Assembly (NCBI GenBank): GCA_964617665.1
Contig: CAZUAH010000039.1
Location: forward strand, 1-46,177
Length of the DNA stretch: 46,177 nucleotides
Origin: JADHUC01 sp964617665
Lineage (GTDB): Bacteria > Planctomycetota > Planctomycetia > Pirellulales > Pirellulaceae
Reading direction: 5' to 3'
Program-made: the position numbers and the translations under genes
The notes under the pieces: generated by a model
What the model was told of the DNA's origin: nothing
The model's input: only the letters and a program-made list of their open reading frames with translations
The model's database searches: none
Shown: in pieces, positions 43,440-46,177 of the stretch
Position numbering within the stretch: the first letter of the stretch is position 1
How the letters are laid out: the number at the start of each line of letters is the position of its first letter

Positions 43440-44285
43440 TCAGTTGTCGTTAGCGGCGGGCACGGAGATCCGGAAGTCGCGATAGCGTGCCGAGCGAGTA
43501 AACATATGCCGCAAGCCGACGCGTCCTTCGAGGATCGGTGGGAATGACTCGTTCTTCCAGTGACACAACATCTGCTTCTCGTCATTGTGGATGTGCATGA
43601 ACAGTTCTTGCCCGCGTTTGATCACTGTGATTTTGTGCGGCACGCCGGTTTTGAAAAATCCGGTTCGGAAATAGTCGGGCACAAGGTCCGTTCCGCGCAA
43701 ACCGTCGGCTTCCGGCATGTACCGGCGTGCTCGAATATAGTCCTCCGTCGAGTCCTTATCGTTGGGATACGCGGCATAGCTGACGTGATACGTATTCATG
43801 TGGTTGAAATACATTCGCATAGCCGGCACGGCCCGCAGCTTAGCCCATTCGGCGATGTCTTTCGTATGCGCTCCGGCGCCGCTACCAGTCGCCTGGACGT
43901 ACAAAATGTTCACGCAGCGAGTCTCCGAATCCAGGCGAGTGTATTCGTATTCGATTCTCAGGTCGCCCGCGAAGTCCTTCTTCGTCCACAGAACCATGTG
44001 GTGGGCATCGTTCCTGAATTCGGGACCTGCCCTCAATTCCATCCCCTGGGCTGTGTTCTTGACGGTGGCTACTTGACAGTCCAGGAACCAGAGTTCTCGC
44101 CAGTCCTTCGTGCATGGATCGCTGAAGACTTCTCGCCAATCAGCCGCAACGAGCCGATCAAATTCAGCCCGCGTCTCGGCCACAGCCTTCGCTTCATCGT
44201 CCGCCCTCGACGCAAGCGGAAGCCAAACTACCAAACTCAGGCAAACATACTGCAACGTGACTCTTCGCACACAAAAGGCTCTCAT
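43440..44285 (-). CDS. DUF1961-family exported protein
   Basis: A 281-residue protein. ATG 44285 (MRAFCVRRV) is preferred, with GAGG about 13 nt upstream, over an in-frame ATG 12 codons earlier. A signal peptide ends near ASRAD. The body has DWRELWFLD, HHMVLWTKKDFAGDLRIEYEY, the diagnostic ADGLRGTDLVPDYF and GRVGLRHMFTRSARYRDF of DUF1961. This family has a lectin/LamG-like jelly-roll fold and often sits next to sugar-metabolism genes, so a glycan-binding or glycan-processing role is likely but unproven. Confidence 0.8.
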   Translation of the reverse strand: MRAFCVRRVTLQYVCLSLVVWLPLASRADDEAKAVAETRAEFDRLVAADWREVFSDPCTKDWRELWFLDCQVATVKNTAQGMELRAGPEFRNDAHHMVLWTKKDFAGDLRIEYEYTRLDSETRCVNILYVQATGSGAGAHTKDIAEWAKLRAVPAMRMYFNHMNTYHVSYAAYPNDKDSTEDYIRARRYMPEADGLRGTDLVPDYFRTGFFKTGVPHKITVIKRGQELFMHIHNDEKQMLCHWKNESFPPILEGRVGLRHMFTRSARYRDFRISVPAANDN

Positions 44286-44338
44286 GTTCGTCGTCCTCGT
44301 GTCATAGTACAACCGTTTCAAAGGCCAGGTCGCTTCGT

Positions 44339-46042
44339 CTAAGGAGGAGGAAGCTGGATTGGGTTACCGTCCGCTCGCATGATAAGGTGCTTCAACATCT
44401 GCTCGTCGAGAGCGGTGGGGAGCATGCGGACCGAACCGTCGCAGAAAGCCGCGCAGAATCCAGTGGGATGCCAGCCGCCGATCTTCGGCGGAGGCTGCTC
44501 GGGATCGAATGGGATATCTTCAGGCTTTGTCCATGGGACGGCACGTTTTGATTCCACGGCCAAGAGCGTGTTCGACGTGCCGTCCGTTATGCTCCGGAAG
44601 CTGCCCTCATACCGACGATTGTCCAGAGCGGCCTCCGGCCCATCGAAGACGAAATAGGAAGTGTTCGTAGAATTCCGACGATCACCGGGACACCGATATA
44701 CATCAGGTATCTTTTCAAGCAGTTGCAGGTTGTGTTCACTGTCCCAGGGTTCGTCCTGCCGATACGCTTCGTACAACTCGCGCTGCCCCACGAAGGGCAA
44801 GATTGAGATGCGCCAACTGTGCGCGACCTCCTTAGGGCCGATTTGACTCGCCGCCGGGAGTGTTTTGTACGTGTCGTGGTAATTGTGGAAAGCATGGGCA
44901 ATCAGCTTGAGGTTGTTGGTACACCTTGTCCGGTAGCGCGCCGCCCTCGCTGCCAGCGTCACAGGAACCGCCATCGCCGTGACGGCTTGCGTGCTCTCTT
45001 TGTCCATGTGGACCAACACACCGACCTGTGATTCCTTACGAACGACGGTGGCGTCTTCCAACAACTCATCGAAAAGATCGATCTGTTGCATCAAAATGGG
45101 GCCCGAAGCGTCCTCGAGCACCGCACGTTCACGCAATCGGGACAGCATAAGTCGACCGCAGGCAATGGCAGACAGCATCGCCGAGTAGACCTCATTCGCC
45201 TCTTCGACGGTTCCCGATTGGCTGATGATCCGCAAACGAATCTGATCGGTCACGGTCAGTTCTGCAACCGCGATGTCCGACCTTTGCCACAGCGGCGACA
45301 AGGTGAATGCCGTGAGCTGAACTTCGTCTCGCGTGTAGCGATCATGGGCTATTTTTCGCAGGCCGGCGGCGACCAGGTGCGGCGGGAATGCTCGTGTCAA
45401 CGAAGTGTTCGCAACGGCCGCCACATCGCTGGTTGCTACCGTCGCCCAACGATCGGCCCATCTCGTCCGTGTGGCCCCAACTTTTCCGGCGGCCAGGCAC
45501 CTTCGCATGGTTGTGTCATCTGGTGTAGCGAGGATGGCGGTTTCGTTGAGACGGCAAACACACCCCAGCCTCCCAGACCCCTGGTAGGTATGGCCCGCGA
45601 ATGTAGAGGTTTGCGGTTCCACATCCAGCATCGTGACCACTGCGTCGGCTGCGTCACGGGACGCCGTGTGAAAAATCATGGCCGGAAAAGCGGTCCCTCG
45701 AGAGTTGGGCAACATGAACATGATGAACTGTTTGACGTCTGACGGCTGCAGGGGCGAATCAAGAGACTCTGTGAACATCTCGTGAATCGCTTCGGCAAAC
45801 GGTTCAATCGCGGGTCGCTGCAACAATGCCCCAGGGCGAAAGGCTACAAGGGCCAGTGCATCACGCGGCACGTACGCCAGCCTGAACGCGGGCGGTTCGG
45901 CCGGCGTCTGTTCAGCTGCGGCAAGCCGAGCTTCGAGCCCGTGAAAACTTGGCAAGATCAGACTCACAATCAGTGTCATGCACAGGCTCCATTTGACTGC
46001 TCGTCGCCTGGCAAACCAAGACGTGTGTAGGTTGCGGTTCAT
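44339..46042 (-). CDS. DUF1559-domain exported protein
   Basis: A 567-residue protein. AGAGG lies near ATG 46042; a long N-terminal hydrophobic segment (about 16-40) is a signal peptide or membrane anchor. The N-terminal half (about 45-350) is an unassigned alpha/beta region with repeated acidic-hydrophobic segments. The C-terminal part has the DUF1559 signature: RTRCTNNLKLIAHAFHNYHD, ILPFVGQRELYEAY and FCAAFCDGSVRMLP. This family is a planctomycete hallmark with pilin-like features; this copy is unusual in having DUF1559 at the C-terminus with no pilin-type N-methylation site. The DUF1961 gene follows after 53 bp. Confidence 0.85.
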   Translation of the reverse strand: MNRNLHTSWFARRRAVKWSLCMTLIVSLILPSFHGLEARLAAAEQTPAEPPAFRLAYVPRDALALVAFRPGALLQRPAIEPFAEAIHEMFTESLDSPLQPSDVKQFIMFMLPNSRGTAFPAMIFHTASRDAADAVVTMLDVEPQTSTFAGHTYQGSGRLGCVCRLNETAILATPDDTTMRRCLAAGKVGATRTRWADRWATVATSDVAAVANTSLTRAFPPHLVAAGLRKIAHDRYTRDEVQLTAFTLSPLWQRSDIAVAELTVTDQIRLRIISQSGTVEEANEVYSAMLSAIACGRLMLSRLRERAVLEDASGPILMQQIDLFDELLEDATVVRKESQVGVLVHMDKESTQAVTAMAVPVTLAARAARYRTRCTNNLKLIAHAFHNYHDTYKTLPAASQIGPKEVAHSWRISILPFVGQRELYEAYRQDEPWDSEHNLQLLEKIPDVYRCPGDRRNSTNTSYFVFDGPEAALDNRRYEGSFRSITDGTSNTLLAVESKRAVPWTKPEDIPFDPEQPPPKIGGWHPTGFCAAFCDGSVRMLPTALDEQMLKHLIMRADGNPIQLPPP

Positions 46043-46177
46043 TTCTCGACCTCTATCATGCTGGATGTGTGAAACAGAAACAGTCTATGTGCCTATGGTA
46101 ACCGGCTGATGGGAATTCTGATCCCGTCCGGCGGCCCAGATTCTCTTCACGATTGGGGATCATTTTGAGGGACTCCA

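Noticed and set aside
43560..44342. 260-codon plus-strand open frame
   Set aside because: It is the shadow of the DUF1961 gene, which has a signal peptide and diagnostic motifs on the minus strand.

Overview
The window looks like chromosomal DNA from a planctomycete, probably of the Pirellulales/Rhodopirellula kind. The grounds are the gene families: a DUF1559 protein, a DUF1571 protein, a DUF1961 protein, three Tat-exported Gfo/Idh/MocA oxidoreductases, PQQ-type beta-propellers fused to a methyltransferase-like domain, a giant TPR protein, two neutral-ceramidase-like proteins and an FGE-fold protein. No rRNA, tRNA, CRISPR array, phage module or intact insertion sequence was seen.

Layout. 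1-5 kb: a clipped gene end, a PLP group II decarboxylase, a secreted HExxHxxGxxH metalloprotease and a secreted ceramidase-like hydrolase, then about 0.9 kb of repeat-bearing spacer. 5.8-14.3 kb: a 1741-residue exported TPR protein and a methyltransferase/propeller protein. 14.3-14.8 kb: a convergent spacer holding three palindromic elements. 14.8-19.1 kb: on the minus strand, an alpha-oxoamine synthase (serine palmitoyltransferase-like) coupled to a YghO/bacterial-ceramide-synthase-like acyltransferase; facing away from them, a Tat-exported ceramidase-like protein. 19.2-26.2 kb: a minus-strand run of MBL-fold hydrolase, propeller protein, Gfo/Idh/MocA oxidoreductase and FGE-like protein. 26.4-31 kb: a divergent plus-strand pair, Gfo/Idh/MocA oxidoreductase and a YetA/PcRGLX-like polysaccharide lyase. 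31-32.7 kb: a hydrolase pseudogene and two GNAT acetyltransferases. 32.8-40.2 kb: minus-strand genes for a secreted protein with an in-frame UGA, a TPR lipoprotein, KdsA, a DAG/sphingosine-kinase-type lipid kinase and an MgtC/DUF4010 membrane protein. 40.5-42.1 kb: DUF1571 protein and RdgB. 42.2-46 kb: minus-strand Gfo/Idh/MocA, DUF1961 and DUF1559 genes.

The strongest unusual signal is at 32979-32981. The reading frame of a secreted EF-hand-like protein runs through a UGA for 66 more protein-like residues. The UGA sits where a Cys-like position precedes a Cys four residues on. A perfect 8-bp hairpin with a UGG loop begins 13 nt downstream, within published bacterial SECIS geometry as I recall it, and a rho-independent terminator follows the second stop rather than the first. 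This is a candidate selenoprotein, or else a very recent nonsense mutation.

Other points: two methyltransferase/propeller paralogues whose three domains are circularly permuted; a possible sphingolipid locus (long-chain-base synthase, ceramide synthase, ceramidase-like, lipid kinase); and heptanucleotide tandem repeats, three of them inserted in frame in one gene. The exported oxidoreductases, lyase, DUF1961 and FGE-like proteins fit a glycan-degrading lifestyle, but no substrate can be read from the sequence. All family assignments are by eye from motifs, without database searches.
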